The translations under genes and the position numbers were made by a program. A model generated the notes under the pieces. It was given only the letters and a program-made list of their open reading frames with translations. It was not told where the DNA came from and ran no database searches. A DNA stretch of 64,000 bases from DRYM01 sp964526225 (GTDB taxonomy: Archaea > Thermoproteota > Thermoprotei_A > EX4484-217-1), in assembly GCA_964526225.1 (NCBI GenBank), contig CAZGLL010000002.1, positions 27,292-91,291 of the forward strand, written 5' to 3'. Positions 35,364 through 44,613 of the stretch are shown in pieces; position 1 is the stretch's first letter, and every line of letters begins with the position of its first letter.

Positions 35364-36521
35364 ATGGACTTAGGTATAATACTTAAGGCTGTGAAGCCTA
35401 TTTCAGTCTTACCGTTAATATATTCCTATACTATACTGTTCCCTACGTTATCGCCAATGCTAAGTAACATCATATACGGACTTCTTTTACTAAATCTGAA
35501 CTACATTGGAGCATTACTTTACATAGTAGGCTTCATTTTAGCATTAAATTGCCTTATTTCTCTCGGTTCATCTAAGCCGACAACTTATTCCTCATCAATA
35601 CTGTTACTTGTCGTTTCAATGCTTTGGCTTCGAATTCCCTTCGGATTTTCTGATTTAGCATTACTTGTAGTCGGATTCATAACGTATCTGATTATGGATA
35701 CGTTAGCACTACCTTTCACTGCAACAAAATATGGCGGTAAGGGTCCGTTAATTAGAAAGACACGTACGAAAGGCTTATTATCTTATATTCCATTCATAGT
35801 GTTTTCTGCTTCAAAATATGCTTTACCGCTAATTTTTGGATTAACACTTTACTATGTTATAGAGTATGCTTTAACGTACCAGATAAAGGCTGGCTATGGT
35901 GTAACTGTTTTCTGGTATTTCATAACACATGAAATAGTGGGTAAAATACTTGTTTTCCTAGTTATAATAGGGTTAGGTGTTTATCTTCTAAGAGAGATTT
36001 CCGAAACACTAGTGTTTCTTTCAATGAGAGAGAAGCGTTGGGCTAAATCCTTTGTTTCTCATGAGAAAGAGCTGTACCTTAAAGAATTTTATGGTAAAGC
36101 AAGGCTCCCCTATAGAGCAACTATTGTCGGCTTCTCAGCGATAATATTTTATGTTGTAATAGTTAGTGTTTTAAGGGATTTATTTGGTTTCCTACCTATT
36201 ACAAGTTTTGTAGCTTCAACTGTTTTCTCAATATTCCTGTTTCTAGCGATATCCTATGTTTCATGGAAGATCGTTGATAAAATAATGTTCACCATAACTA
36301 TTGAGCCATCATGGAAAACCGTTTATTTGCTCATGCTTATAACTTTAGCTTTTCTTGCTTATTTAGAGTTAAGATTTAATTACGTAACAATATTTATTAA
36401 TATTGGAGAACCCATAGGCTTACCCATTGGCTCTTACGCTTACGAAACATACTTCGCATTTTACTCTGAATTAATCGAAATAGTTAGATTCATATCTACG
36501 GTAATAGGGGTGGTGCCATGA
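35364..36521 (+). CDS. Polytopic membrane protein of the MoxR-linked operon
   Basis: 385 residues with about nine or ten hydrophobic segments and short loops. A charged cytoplasmic loop around residues 225-250 contains H-E-K-E-L-Y-L-K-E-F-Y-G-K-A-R. No family is recognised. Its position between the DUF4129 and DUF4350 genes suggests it is the membrane core of the complex served by MoxR. The stop overlaps the next ATG by 4 bases, so the two are coupled. Confidence 0.7.
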   Translation: MDLGIILKAVKPISVLPLIYSYTILFPTLSPMLSNIIYGLLLLNLNYIGALLYIVGFILALNCLISLGSSKPTTYSSSILLLVVSMLWLRIPFGFSDLALLVVGFITYLIMDTLALPFTATKYGGKGPLIRKTRTKGLLSYIPFIVFSASKYALPLIFGLTLYYVIEYALTYQIKAGYGVTVFWYFITHEIVGKILVFLVIIGLGVYLLREISETLVFLSMREKRWAKSFVSHEKELYLKEFYGKARLPYRATIVGFSAIIFYVVIVSVLRDLFGFLPITSFVASTVFSIFLFLAISYVSWKIVDKIMFTITIEPSWKTVYLLMLITLAFLAYLELRFNYVTIFINIGEPIGLPIGSYAYETYFAFYSELIEIVRFISTVIGVVP

Positions 36522-36754
36522 AGATAAGGGCTGAAGTTAAAGAATACCTTTACTTAGCTTTAGGTGTTATAGGCCTTATTTTATCTTATCAGTTTTTCGC
36601 GTCAGCAATATCTTTTATGGCTAAAACGTATATTGCGACATCGGCTCTATCAGCATTAATTGGCTTTACATTCTTAGCTTTCTCGGTACAGCTTTTCAAA
36701 CTTAGTGCTATAGCTATGGCTCTTAGGGAGAAGGAAGAGAGAAAGGTAGGCTAG
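36518..36754 (+). CDS. Small two-helix membrane protein of the MoxR-linked operon
   Basis: 78 residues with two hydrophobic helices (about 12-32 and 40-65) and a charged, Lys/Glu-rich tail. Overlaps the upstream gene by 4 bases and is followed by the DUF4350 gene after 1 base. Likely a structural subunit. Confidence 0.7.
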   Translation: MKIRAEVKEYLYLALGVIGLILSYQFFASAISFMAKTYIATSALSALIGFTFLAFSVQLFKLSAIAMALREKEERKVG

Positions 36755-36755
36755 A

Positions 36756-38156
36756 TTGAATAGAAAATACTTCATGTATTCGCTCATAGTAATAGCCTTC
36801 ATAGCGTTGCTTGAAACCTTACCTACACTTCCGGGTTTAGCTACTGGAGCGTCCCCTTTAAACAGTGATTGGAACGGTACATCAGTTTACGCTTCAGAAC
36901 TAGAGAAGCTAGGATACCATGTCGTCCCAGTTACTAGCTGGTCTCGAGTATCTCTCGAAAACTACACTAAAGCTTTAGTGATAATAGTTTCTCCTGAACA
37001 ACCTTACACCCAGAAAGACTTAGACTTCATAATTCACATAATTAATGAAGCCGAGCATGTATCTTTCATAATAGCTGATGAAGGACCTTATTCCAACGAC
37101 ATACTTAAGATTCTCGGAAATAGGGTTGCAATAGATCATGAAAGAACAATTTACGGTCCAAACAATAATCCTTATCCTTTAGTCGGGCTTGAAACACCAA
37201 AAGGTGAAATTTATCAGCTATTCTTAGACTATGCTTCACCTATAATACCGATTAACCCTCTAGGAATAAACGTTAAAGGATATATTAGCGAAGAATACGT
37301 GGCCATATACTATAGGCTAAACGACAAGGTTGAAGTTTATGTTGTAGGGGATAGCTCAATTTTCATAAATAGAAACATGATACTAAGTCCACAGCTTAAA
37401 TACTTAGATTACGCTTTAGCTTTAGCTAAAGACTTGGCACCTAACCCTAAAGAAACAATCGTTCTTTTCGAATCGTCAAAGTACCCTGTAAAACCCCTTA
37501 CTCCCCAAGAGCTCTTCTATTTGGGTGCAGCTACTTTCGACATTGAAAAAATACTATATGCCATAGCGATTTACCTTCACCCTATAATGTGGTTTCCAAA
37601 ATTAGCTTCGAAAATATTGTCAATAGAAAATACCATTCTTCAGAAATACATTTTATCCGTAGGATACTTCGCAGCATTAGCTTTAGCCGTAACCTTATTC
37701 CTTATTAGAGGAAGAATGGGTAAAATCGTTGGAGCAAAAATTCATGTTAACGATGTTGCCGAGAAACCTCCTGAAGAAATAGATATTCTAGTGGATACTC
37801 CAATAAGAAGAGTTGTTATTTCTGGGAAAGTTAAGCTTACAAGCTCGGATTTCGAAGCACTCTACACAGCACTAGATGTTGCTTTCAGAAAAACAATTGG
37901 TAAAACATTTAGTGATTCAGATTTCCCAAATATTCTAGCTAAACTAACAGGTCTAGGCATTAGAGATACTGAAGTATATGTTAGGGAAATGGTTAAGTTG
38001 AAGAGAAAGATTGATAGGAAGAGCTTCTTCCCAATAGTTCTATCTTGGAATAGGAAGGTAAGGAAACTACTTGAAACATCAGAGATTATTCTCGAAAAAA
38101 TAGGTACATCACTCATGAAGGGTAAAGGCATAGAATATGTTATAAGAAAAATGTAA
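36756..38156 (+). CDS. DUF4350-domain membrane protein of the MoxR-linked operon
   Basis: 466 residues. An N-terminal membrane segment is followed by an extracytoplasmic domain beginning S-P-L-N-S-D-W-N-G-T-S, with L-G-Y-H-V-V-P-V-T-S-W. That is the pattern of DUF4350, a Rossmann-like module. A second membrane helix at about 300-320 leads to a cytoplasmic helical tail. TTG start. DUF4350, DUF4129, DUF58 and MoxR genes commonly cluster in bacteria and archaea. The complex is presumed to act at the cell surface, but its substrate is unknown. Confidence 0.8.
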   Translation: MNRKYFMYSLIVIAFIALLETLPTLPGLATGASPLNSDWNGTSVYASELEKLGYHVVPVTSWSRVSLENYTKALVIIVSPEQPYTQKDLDFIIHIINEAEHVSFIIADEGPYSNDILKILGNRVAIDHERTIYGPNNNPYPLVGLETPKGEIYQLFLDYASPIIPINPLGINVKGYISEEYVAIYYRLNDKVEVYVVGDSSIFINRNMILSPQLKYLDYALALAKDLAPNPKETIVLFESSKYPVKPLTPQELFYLGAATFDIEKILYAIAIYLHPIMWFPKLASKILSIENTILQKYILSVGYFAALALAVTLFLIRGRMGKIVGAKIHVNDVAEKPPEEIDILVDTPIRRVVISGKVKLTSSDFEALYTALDVAFRKTIGKTFSDSDFPNILAKLTGLGIRDTEVYVREMVKLKRKIDRKSFFPIVLSWNRKVRKLLETSEIILEKIGTSLMKGKGIEYVIRKM

Positions 38157-38179
38157 AAATTATGAGGGACTTCGCAACT

Positions 38180-39022
38180 TTACTCTTCACTTATTTCGTA
38201 AACAACAGTTACTGTTACTGAAACAGCTACGCCCTTTCCGGTTTCGATGGGCATAGGCGATGGTACTTCTGTTACAGCTGCTAAAGGTACTCCATAATAT
38301 TTCGCTGGGTAATATGGTGTGGTTGTCGGTGTTCCTAAAACAACATCTCTAATACCAGTTATTTTTACTCCTAAGGATTCTGCAAGCTTCTCTGCTTTAG
38401 CTTTAGCATCATCGACAGCTTTCCCTATAGCTTCTTTCTCAATACTCTTCCTTTTATCCTCGGATAATCCGAAGAAAAGTCCGTACAACCTATTTACTCC
38501 TAAAGCTACTGCTTTAGAAGCAATTTCACCTGCTCTGCTTAGATCACTTATTTCTACTTGGAAAGAATAGCTAGCAGTATACCCTTTAAGTATCCTCATC
38601 CCACTAACATAGTCGAAAATCGGATGAAGGTTAACATATTCTGTTTTAATTGAAACTACACATTCCTCCTTCTTAAGTTCATCAATGATTTTTTGAGCTT
38701 TGAGAATTACTTCACTATATGCTTCAGTAGCATTCTTATATGGTTCATCAGTTTCAATAGCTAATTCCAAATATACTCTATTGGGCTCCGCATACACGGT
38801 AGCGAACCCTGTTACAACTAATGCATTCCCATAAAAATTCATCGTGAAACTCTGCTGTTCTCTAGTAGTTGGGAGAGCTTCAACAGTCCCAAACCCACCT
38901 ATTGTTTGTACTTGTTGTTCCCCGAATGGTTTCTGCGTTATCTCCGTGGATAAACTAGCTAATGCTAACGCAGCAATTGCTAGAGCTAAAACTATAATCA
39001 ACGCTTTTACTCCACTACTCAC
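38180..39022 (-). CDS. SIMPL-domain (DUF541) exported protein
   Basis: 280 residues. The N-terminus has a membrane anchor or signal (about 6-25). The SIMPL domain follows, with the usual G-F-A-T-V-Y-A-E-P-N-R-V-Y-L strand and a late A-K-A-E-K-L-A-E-S-L-G-V-K-I. In bacteria and archaea this family includes periplasmic stress-related proteins such as BP26/OMP28, which form channel-like oligomers. Monocistronic between the convergent DUF4350 gene and sufB. Confidence 0.85.
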   Translation of the reverse strand: MSSGVKALIIVLALAIAALALASLSTEITQKPFGEQQVQTIGGFGTVEALPTTREQQSFTMNFYGNALVVTGFATVYAEPNRVYLELAIETDEPYKNATEAYSEVILKAQKIIDELKKEECVVSIKTEYVNLHPIFDYVSGMRILKGYTASYSFQVEISDLSRAGEIASKAVALGVNRLYGLFFGLSEDKRKSIEKEAIGKAVDDAKAKAEKLAESLGVKITGIRDVVLGTPTTTPYYPAKYYGVPLAAVTEVPSPMPIETGKGVAVSVTVTVVYEISEE

Positions 39023-39115
39023 TTCTTCAAATCACCTATGTTTCTAAATAGGAAAACAACTAATTTAATCTAGAGTTTAGAACATTAACATTAACGTTCT
39101 AGAGAGTAGAACTAA

Positions 39116-40204
39116 TCACATACTTGATTTAGCTACGGCATTTATCGTTTTAACTATTAACCCTCTCAGTTTGGCTGGTATTCTATCTAAGCCTATCTCT
39201 ATGAATCCTCTAACAATAATTGATACTGCTTCTTCCTCGGTAAATCCCTTAGCTATTAGATAGTCTAGGGCATCCTTAGAAATTCTACCGATACTTGCTT
39301 CATGTGTTAATGTTGTTTCAGGTATGGAACTATGTAGTTTAGGTATTGTAGCTATTTTCGCGTTTCTGCTCAAAAGTAAACCGTGACATTCTATATGCCC
39401 TCTCGTTTCAGAAGCCGAAGCAGTTATTGAGGCTTTCGCTACAACTTTAGAGTTCTCTCTACCTAAAATTCTACTTCTAAGCTCGGCTGAGGAATTTTCA
39501 CCAAGAAGTTTAGCGTTTACCTCATAGGTCATATCTGATGTTCCCTTACCTATAATTACCATATCTGATTTAGCTTTAGCCCCTTCACCTTTCAGCAAAA
39601 TATCGACAAGAAACCTTATTTTGTAAAGGGACGTTAGGTTTATGTAGTACTCATAAAGTTCTGCATCATCTAAGGCTAAAACCTTAGTGTATGCGGAAAC
39701 AGCAACTTTAGGCATCCAATTGTGAAGCATAACGCTAACAAGCTTAGCACCCTTACCTAAGTACACACCCGTTAATCCAACATGCGCTCCCTCCCAAACA
39801 TAAGCTAAACATCCTTTCGCAGCAACAGCTTCTCCACCATCCTCTACAATGTAAAGGTTAGCTATTTTCTGAGTAAAACCGGGTTTGGAAATCGCAAAAC
39901 ATGTAAATATCGGGTCACGTACCTTAACGTTTTCAGGAATGTAAAGTAAGACACCTCCACTTACTTTTTCAGATATCTTGACCCCTATTTTTCTAGAATA
40001 CTCTTCTACAAGATCTCTGTAGTTACTTAAGGCTTCTCTAATATCTAAGTAGAGAATATCATATTTTCTTAGTTCATTCGAAAGCGTCTTAAAAATAACT
40101 GTTTCGTCGAGTAGGAATGATCCTCCTCTTTGAACTTCTAGTCCTAGGGAAGACGCTTTCTCCAGAGCTTTACGAACTACCTCCTCCATATTAACCTCTA
40201 CCAT
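39116..40204 (-). CDS. sufB: SufB/SufD-type Fe-S cluster scaffold
   Basis: 362 residues of SufBD beta-helix fold. The C-terminal part has H-E-A-S-I-G-R-I-S and then E-E-E-A-V-S-I-I-V-R-G-F, the family signature region. With SufC next door and no second SufB/D gene, this is the minimal two-gene SUF arrangement common in archaea, where one protein serves as both B and D. It builds Fe-S clusters with SufC in the cytoplasm. It overlaps the sufC stop by 7 bases. Confidence 0.88.
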   Translation of the reverse strand: MVEVNMEEVVRKALEKASSLGLEVQRGGSFLLDETVIFKTLSNELRKYDILYLDIREALSNYRDLVEEYSRKIGVKISEKVSGGVLLYIPENVKVRDPIFTCFAISKPGFTQKIANLYIVEDGGEAVAAKGCLAYVWEGAHVGLTGVYLGKGAKLVSVMLHNWMPKVAVSAYTKVLALDDAELYEYYINLTSLYKIRFLVDILLKGEGAKAKSDMVIIGKGTSDMTYEVNAKLLGENSSAELRSRILGRENSKVVAKASITASASETRGHIECHGLLLSRNAKIATIPKLHSSIPETTLTHEASIGRISKDALDYLIAKGFTEEEAVSIIVRGFIEIGLDRIPAKLRGLIVKTINAVAKSSM

Positions 40205-40959
40205 GCTTCCTTGCCCCCATATTCTCTTTTGAAGTAACTGTATCCTAGGTTTAGTACTTTATTGTAAACTTCTTCCACATCTCCTTCGTAAACTATTTCC
40301 CCAGAAACCATAATGTATGCTTTATTAAGGTTTCTTAAGTACTTTAGAATGTAACCTTGATGTGTTACTAGTAGTACTCCAACGTTTTCTTTGACAAGAT
40401 CGTTTATTACATCGGCTATTATCCTTATACTTTCAACATCTACTCCGCTATCAGGTTCATCAAGTAGTGCTATTCTAGGCTTTTGAAGAACAACTGTAAG
40501 GAGCTCTGTTCTCTTCTCCTCACCACCACTTAACCCCTGCCCCAAGCTTCTTTCGAAAAGATATTTTAGATGGAGTTTTTCGGAAGCATAATCTACAATG
40601 TTAGCTGATGAATATTTTTCAGAAATAGCTTTAACTAAATGCTCTATTTTAACGTGGATTTTAGGTAAACTTTGAAAAGCCAAACATATGCCCTTACGTG
40701 CCCTAATCCATGGTGGATCGTTTGTTATATCTTCTCCGTTAAGAAATATTTTACCAGAAACTATTTCGTAACCCGGTATACCCACTATGGCCTTAAGTAG
40801 TGTTGTCTTACCTGAAGCATTAGGGCCCATTAGAACGCTAATTTTTCTCTCAATTACTCTCAGAGATGCCCTCTTCACGATAATGTGGTTCTCAACTGCT
40901 ACAGTTAACTCCTTAACTTCAAGCATTGTTAACCTTGCCTCAGTAATGTTTTCCAACAC
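40198..40959 (-). CDS. sufC: SufC ATPase of the Fe-S assembly system
   Basis: 253 residues. Walker A G-P-N-A-S-G-K-T, signature L-S-G-G-E-E-K-R and Walker B L-L-D-E-P-D-S-G-V-D are all intact. The S-G-G-E-E-K-R form is typical of SufC. The GTG start at 40959 has a strong AGGAG before it; the ATG at 40926 is a weaker alternative that would shorten the protein by 11 residues. It drives SufB and is first in the operon. Confidence 0.92.
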   Translation of the reverse strand: MLENITEARLTMLEVKELTVAVENHIIVKRASLRVIERKISVLMGPNASGKTTLLKAIVGIPGYEIVSGKIFLNGEDITNDPPWIRARKGICLAFQSLPKIHVKIEHLVKAISEKYSSANIVDYASEKLHLKYLFERSLGQGLSGGEEKRTELLTVVLQKPRIALLDEPDSGVDVESIRIIADVINDLVKENVGVLLVTHQGYILKYLRNLNKAYIMVSGEIVYEGDVEEVYNKVLNLGYSYFKREYGGKEAW

Positions 40960-41055
40960 TTTCTCCTATATTATCCATAAGCAACTATTGTAGCAATTAC
41001 CCATAACAACTATAAGGAGTTTTCTGTAAAAATTCTACATGAGGGGTAGCCTATA

Positions 41056-41391
41056 ATGTCCGAGGAAGTTATTTTATCGACAACAGAGAACATTCCAGGA
41101 TACAGGGTAGTTAAAGTTCTAGGTGTCGTTACGGGTAGTGTTGTTAGAGCTAAACATTTGGGTAAGGATATTCTTGCCTCCCTAAGGAACATTGTTGGAG
41201 GTGAAGTTAAAGAATACACTGAGTTACTTAAGGAATCTAGAAAGGAAGCTTTAAGGAGAATGGTAGAGGAAGCGAAAAAGCTTGGAGCAAACGCTGTTTT
41301 AAACGTTAGATTCTCTACTTCAGCAATAACTGCTGGAGCAGCAGAAATATTAGCTTATGGAACCGCGGTTAAAGTTGAAAAGATAGAGTAA
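41056..41391 (+). CDS. YbjQ/UPF0145-family protein
   Basis: 111 residues. Family phrases are V-L-G-V-V-T-G-S-V-V-R-A near residue 22, then G-G-E-V-K-E-Y, and the end A-N-A-V-L-N-V-R-F-S-T-S. UPF0145 proteins form pentameric rings; their role, once linked to heavy-metal binding, is unsettled. Single gene. Confidence 0.88.
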   Translation: MSEEVILSTTENIPGYRVVKVLGVVTGSVVRAKHLGKDILASLRNIVGGEVKEYTELLKESRKEALRRMVEEAKKLGANAVLNVRFSTSAITAGAAEILAYGTAVKVEKIE

Positions 41392-41488
41392 AACATGTTT
41401 CACTTTAGACAACAAATTTTTCCCACAAAATCGCTTATTGAATCTTAGCGAGTTTTGCTATTTCGCATTAGCTATGTGCTATTATAAC

Positions 41489-41500
41489 CTTTTATTTTTT
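41489..41500 (+). terminator. T-rich tract, possible terminator after the YbjQ gene
   Basis: CTTTTATTTTTT lies about 100 bases after the YbjQ stop. Archaeal RNA polymerase terminates at such T-runs without a hairpin. Confidence 0.3.
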
Positions 41501-42425
41501 ATCTGACTCTTTTCGCAGTTATTAAGAGAACGTGTTTTCCTAACTCTACTATTTCATTTAGAGCTTCTAAGACAGAAGCTGAAGCTGGAAGTACGCTTAA
41601 GTTCTCTTTCCTACTTAAGAGTTTAGCGTATTCAACCATTTTCCAATCAGGTACAGCTAATGCTTTTCCTCTTGTATCCCATAATGCTTTAAGCGCAGTA
41701 TCTCCATCAAATGATTCCCTAGCAACCAACGGCTCATTGTACTTTGTTTCTCTAGCCTTAGCTAACTTAGTTACTCTCCTTAGCTTCTTTTGAAAACTAA
41801 CTATGATGGCGTTTCCATGTATTGTTGAAACAGCTATTAATTGCGGAAGCTTCTTTATTTTACCTTGCTCTTTAAGCATTAGTAGTCCATGATATATCCC
41901 TGTAAGTGTTGTACCATCACCTACAGGAACAGCTAATGTTGTTGGTTCATCGCCTAGTTGCTCAATTATTTCGAAAGCTATTTTAGAATACGCTCTAATG
42001 CTTATCGGCCTGTTTTCCACTCCAGGATTGGCATTATACCAGTTATGGGCTATAGCGTCAACCCTGCTTCTAACAACAGCGTCCTCATATGTTCCTCTAA
42101 CCCAAACTATTCTAGCACCATATCTAGCTAAATCCCTTAACCTTGTCCCGTAGTATCCTCTTGGCAAATATATTACTGCGTCTAGCTCAGCTTGTTTAGC
42201 GAAATAAGCTATTGATACACCATAGTTACCGCAGGTAGCAGTAGTTATAGTATCGTAACCTTTCTTTAGGGCTTCGAGAACATGTTCCCTAGCTAACCTG
42301 TCCTTATGCGTTCCAGTAGGATTTACACCTTCGTATTTTAGATAAACCTCTCTTACCCTGAAAATTCTCTCAACATTCCTAACTCTAATTAAAGGCGTCG
42401 GTTTAAGCTCAGGTACTTTCCTCAA
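41499..42425 (-). CDS. PLP-dependent threonine-synthase-like enzyme (fold type II)
   Basis: 308 residues. The PLP lysine is Lys41 in T-G-T-H-K-D-R. The cofactor-binding T-C-G-N-Y-G-V-S and the Gly-rich V-G-D-G-T-T-L-T-G are present. This matches short archaeal threonine-synthase-like proteins, but it lacks the N-terminal extension of classical ThrC. It could also be a cysteate/cysteine synthase or a dehydratase relative. Monocistronic. Confidence 0.78.
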   Translation of the reverse strand: MRKVPELKPTPLIRVRNVERIFRVREVYLKYEGVNPTGTHKDRLAREHVLEALKKGYDTITTATCGNYGVSIAYFAKQAELDAVIYLPRGYYGTRLRDLARYGARIVWVRGTYEDAVVRSRVDAIAHNWYNANPGVENRPISIRAYSKIAFEIIEQLGDEPTTLAVPVGDGTTLTGIYHGLLMLKEQGKIKKLPQLIAVSTIHGNAIIVSFQKKLRRVTKLAKARETKYNEPLVARESFDGDTALKALWDTRGKALAVPDWKMVEYAKLLSRKENLSVLPASASVLEALNEIVELGKHVLLITAKRVR

Positions 42426-42874
42426 GACTACACTAAACCTCTTACGTTACCTTAGTTAAAATGTATCGTTCAGTTAAAAAGTATTTCCCAAATAAAATAG
42501 GAGAAAAAGTAGTTACTTCATAATGAGTGTAAATTATTGAATAATGTACTTTATGAAACGTTCCCTGCTTCCGCAAGAGTGTTTAAAAACAACTTAGCAG
42601 TTAAGCTCGGAAAACCTTGTAGTAATAACAGATCGGCTATGGGAAAAATAAGGTTTACCTCTTTGTATGTCTTGGTTATTGGTTTATCTTTTCTCTCATC
42701 AATCGGTCCGACTTCATCTTTCATCGAAGGGGCGTTCTCCGCCGACCTTGAGACAACAGCGCATCCATGCAATACCTAGAACAAAAATAAAAACCAACCG
42801 TCAAAACACATAATTGCTTGAGCCAGTACTATAGTATAGTAAAGAGCGCTAATTATATGTGGGGCTTGTTTCTC
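42426..42874. other. Intergenic region holding a transposon right-end remnant
   Basis: About 450 bases with no intact gene. The segment 42640-42775 is described separately. The flanks are AT-rich spacer. Confidence 0.6.
42640..42775 (-). mobile_element. Right-end remnant of a TnpB-type element
   Basis: Read on the minus strand, this matches the right end of the element at 26505-27822. CAAGG-TCG, GGAG, TCGATGA and GATGAA occur in the same order, followed after about 60 bases by CAAAGAGGTAAACC, which corresponds to TAAAGAGGCAAACC there. The translated piece reads P-S-M-K-D-E-V, like R-S-M-T-D-E-I in the tnpB tail. The rest of the element is gone. It shows that this family moved more than once in the genome. 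Confidence 0.6.
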
Positions 42875-43372
42875 ATGATCTCGGAGCATGACTCTCTGAA
42901 GAGGGGGGTATTAGAGGCAGCTTATCTCATGGTTGTAGCCGCTAAGACTGCGCCAAAAGCGCGTGGAATAGACAATATAGTAGCTGTTGTGCTTAGCGAA
43001 AGAGAGGAACTGGAGAAACTAGCTAGTAAAATGGAGGAATTAGCTGAGAAGTATGGTGAATTCTTTAAGCGTGATGCCGGCAATGTTAGGGGAAGTGATG
43101 CAGTAGTGCTTATTGGGTGTAAGATAGTAGACTTTGGGCTCAAGACTCCAGAAAAGTGGAAGATAGACTCAGGTACAGCGAATTCTCTAGTAAACTTAGG
43201 TATAGCGCTTGGCTCAGCTGTTAAGATAGCATCGATACACAACGTCGACAACAGAATAATGTTCAGCGTTGGAGTAGCTGCACAGGAACTAGGGCTAGTT
43301 AACGCAGACATAGTGTACGGTATACCCCTCTCAGCCAAAGCTAAAAACATATACTTCGATAGGGGGAAGTAG
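42875..43372 (+). CDS. DUF2148 (ferredoxin-domain-associated) protein
   Basis: About 165 residues from the ATG at 42875; a TTG at 42818 would add 19 residues but has no ribosome-binding site. Family phrases are A-A-K-T-A-P-K-A-R-G near the start, V-V-L-I-G-C-K, and A-L-G-S-A-V-K-I-A-S. DUF2148 proteins are small cytoplasmic proteins of unknown role, described as carrying a ferredoxin-like domain; few of the usual Cys are visible here. The GC content (close to 50% over 42901-43020) is well above the neighbours, which suggests acquisition from outside. Confidence 0.8.
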   Translation: MISEHDSLKRGVLEAAYLMVVAAKTAPKARGIDNIVAVVLSEREELEKLASKMEELAEKYGEFFKRDAGNVRGSDAVVLIGCKIVDFGLKTPEKWKIDSGTANSLVNLGIALGSAVKIASIHNVDNRIMFSVGVAAQELGLVNADIVYGIPLSAKAKNIYFDRGK

Positions 43373-43963
43373 CGAAACCAAGAACAGTTCGCCGAAGCAT
43401 CGTGGCCAGTAAAGTATCTATTGCACCCACCACTGCAGAAAACCATGTTCTAGTAACCAACGAACAGTATAATAGCTTGCTCTCTAAGTATTAGTGCTCA
43501 CTCTCCAGCCCACTAGTCGAATAGCTAGGGATGACTAGTATTTTCGCAACTATTTTAGGCAGAAAACAACCCAGAACGCGCTTACTCATATGATAGCTAT
43601 TAGTGAAGTTTTAGCAACCATGGAACTACTCATTTATTTAAGTATTTTGAGTGTTTTGAAGTTATGAGAACTTCTAAATTCTTTGATGTTGAAGGCGTTT
43701 TGAAGATTAATTGGAGTTTGTTCAATGACGGCAAAGTAGTTATCGGGAGTGGGAGAATCTATTTAGTTCACTATAAGTATGGGCAATACAGCACCCTTCG
43801 ATGTGGCCTCTTGATGGACTACGGAACCAAACGAGAAGGTTAAGGAAGAAGCCCGTATAGATAAAGTACGGGTGACCACGTACTGGTTAGGGATTCAATG
43901 ATTTATCTTAGTAGAGAAAAAATTATTTGTTAAAGGAAAGCCTTCTCTTACCTTAAAACCCTA
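43373..43963. other. 591-base region with inverted repeats and no clear gene
   Basis: Seen are ACTAGTC (43512-43518) facing GACTAGT (43533-43539), and CCCGTA (43852-43857) facing TACGGG (43867-43872). Between them lies one short open frame described separately. Composition is mixed. The region may be an eroded accessory insert together with the GC-richer gene before it. Confidence 0.45.
43664..43843 (+). CDS. Possible 59-residue protein in a gene-poor region
   Basis: An ATG frame with a TATA-like ATTTATTTAAG about 30 bases upstream. The translation has strand-like segments (K-V-V-I-G-S-G-R-I-Y-L-V-H-Y) that look like a fold fragment. There is no ribosome-binding site and no recognised family, so it may be a remnant. 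Confidence 0.25.
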   Translation: MRTSKFFDVEGVLKINWSLFNDGKVVIGSGRIYLVHYKYGQYSTLRCGLLMDYGTKREG

Positions 43964-43965
43964 TT

Positions 43966-44490
43966 TCACCTACCATAAAGTCCTATTATTGCTCCATAGG
44001 CAACTATATGGTCTTTTACGGCGTTGAGAAGTTGTCTCGGTCTAAGACCTGCTGGTAAATCAAGCTTCCTATTTAAACCTAGTATTAAGAAAACATATCT
44101 ATGAGGCCTACCTGGAGGCGGGCATGGACCACCGTAACCTACTCTACCAAAATCGTTAACTCCTTGTACACCATAATTTGTCATTGCTTGTTTAGGTATG
44201 TTCTCCGGTAGTTCTCTTAAGTCAGGTTTCATTCCATATAGAAGCCAGTGATAAAATATTCCTATTGGTGCATCAGGGTCATACATTATTAATGCTTGTT
44301 CTTTTACGGGTTCAGGTGGGTCTTCCCATTTCAAATGAGGTGAAATGTCAGGTCCATCGCATGTGTACTGAACAGGTATTTTCTCATTATGTTTAAAAGA
44401 CGAACTTATTACATTAAATGATGGGTACTCCTTCATTATCCCTAATGTTCTTAGAGGATGTATTTCTTTAGATCCCCTAAAGAATATCAT
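43966..44490 (-). CDS. PEBP family protein (YbhB/YbcL-like)
   Basis: 174 residues. The ligand-site motifs of phosphatidylethanolamine-binding proteins are present: Y-T-C-D-G-P-D-I-S-P-H-L, then M-Y-D-P-D-A-P, F-Y-H-W-L-L-Y, and G-P-C-P-P-P-G-R-P-H-R-Y. The bacterial and archaeal members lack a firmly known role. The ATG at 44490 has a strong GGGGAG; an ATG at 44436 would fit the usual family N-terminus. Confidence 0.9.
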   Translation of the reverse strand: MIFFRGSKEIHPLRTLGIMKEYPSFNVISSSFKHNEKIPVQYTCDGPDISPHLKWEDPPEPVKEQALIMYDPDAPIGIFYHWLLYGMKPDLRELPENIPKQAMTNYGVQGVNDFGRVGYGGPCPPPGRPHRYVFLILGLNRKLDLPAGLRPRQLLNAVKDHIVAYGAIIGLYGR

Positions 44491-44613
44491 TCTCTCTCCC
44501 CACTTACTACTATAATATACATTCTAGGTTATAAGTGAAGTTTCAGTAAAACTGGTTACAAACCATATAAACCTATTTGTAGCGCTAAACAATATATAGC
44601 TTGGTGTTAAAAT

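Noticed and set aside
42537..42779. 80-residue open frame on the + strand
   Set aside because: It is the antisense of the TnpB right-end remnant and shows no protein-like pattern or start signal.
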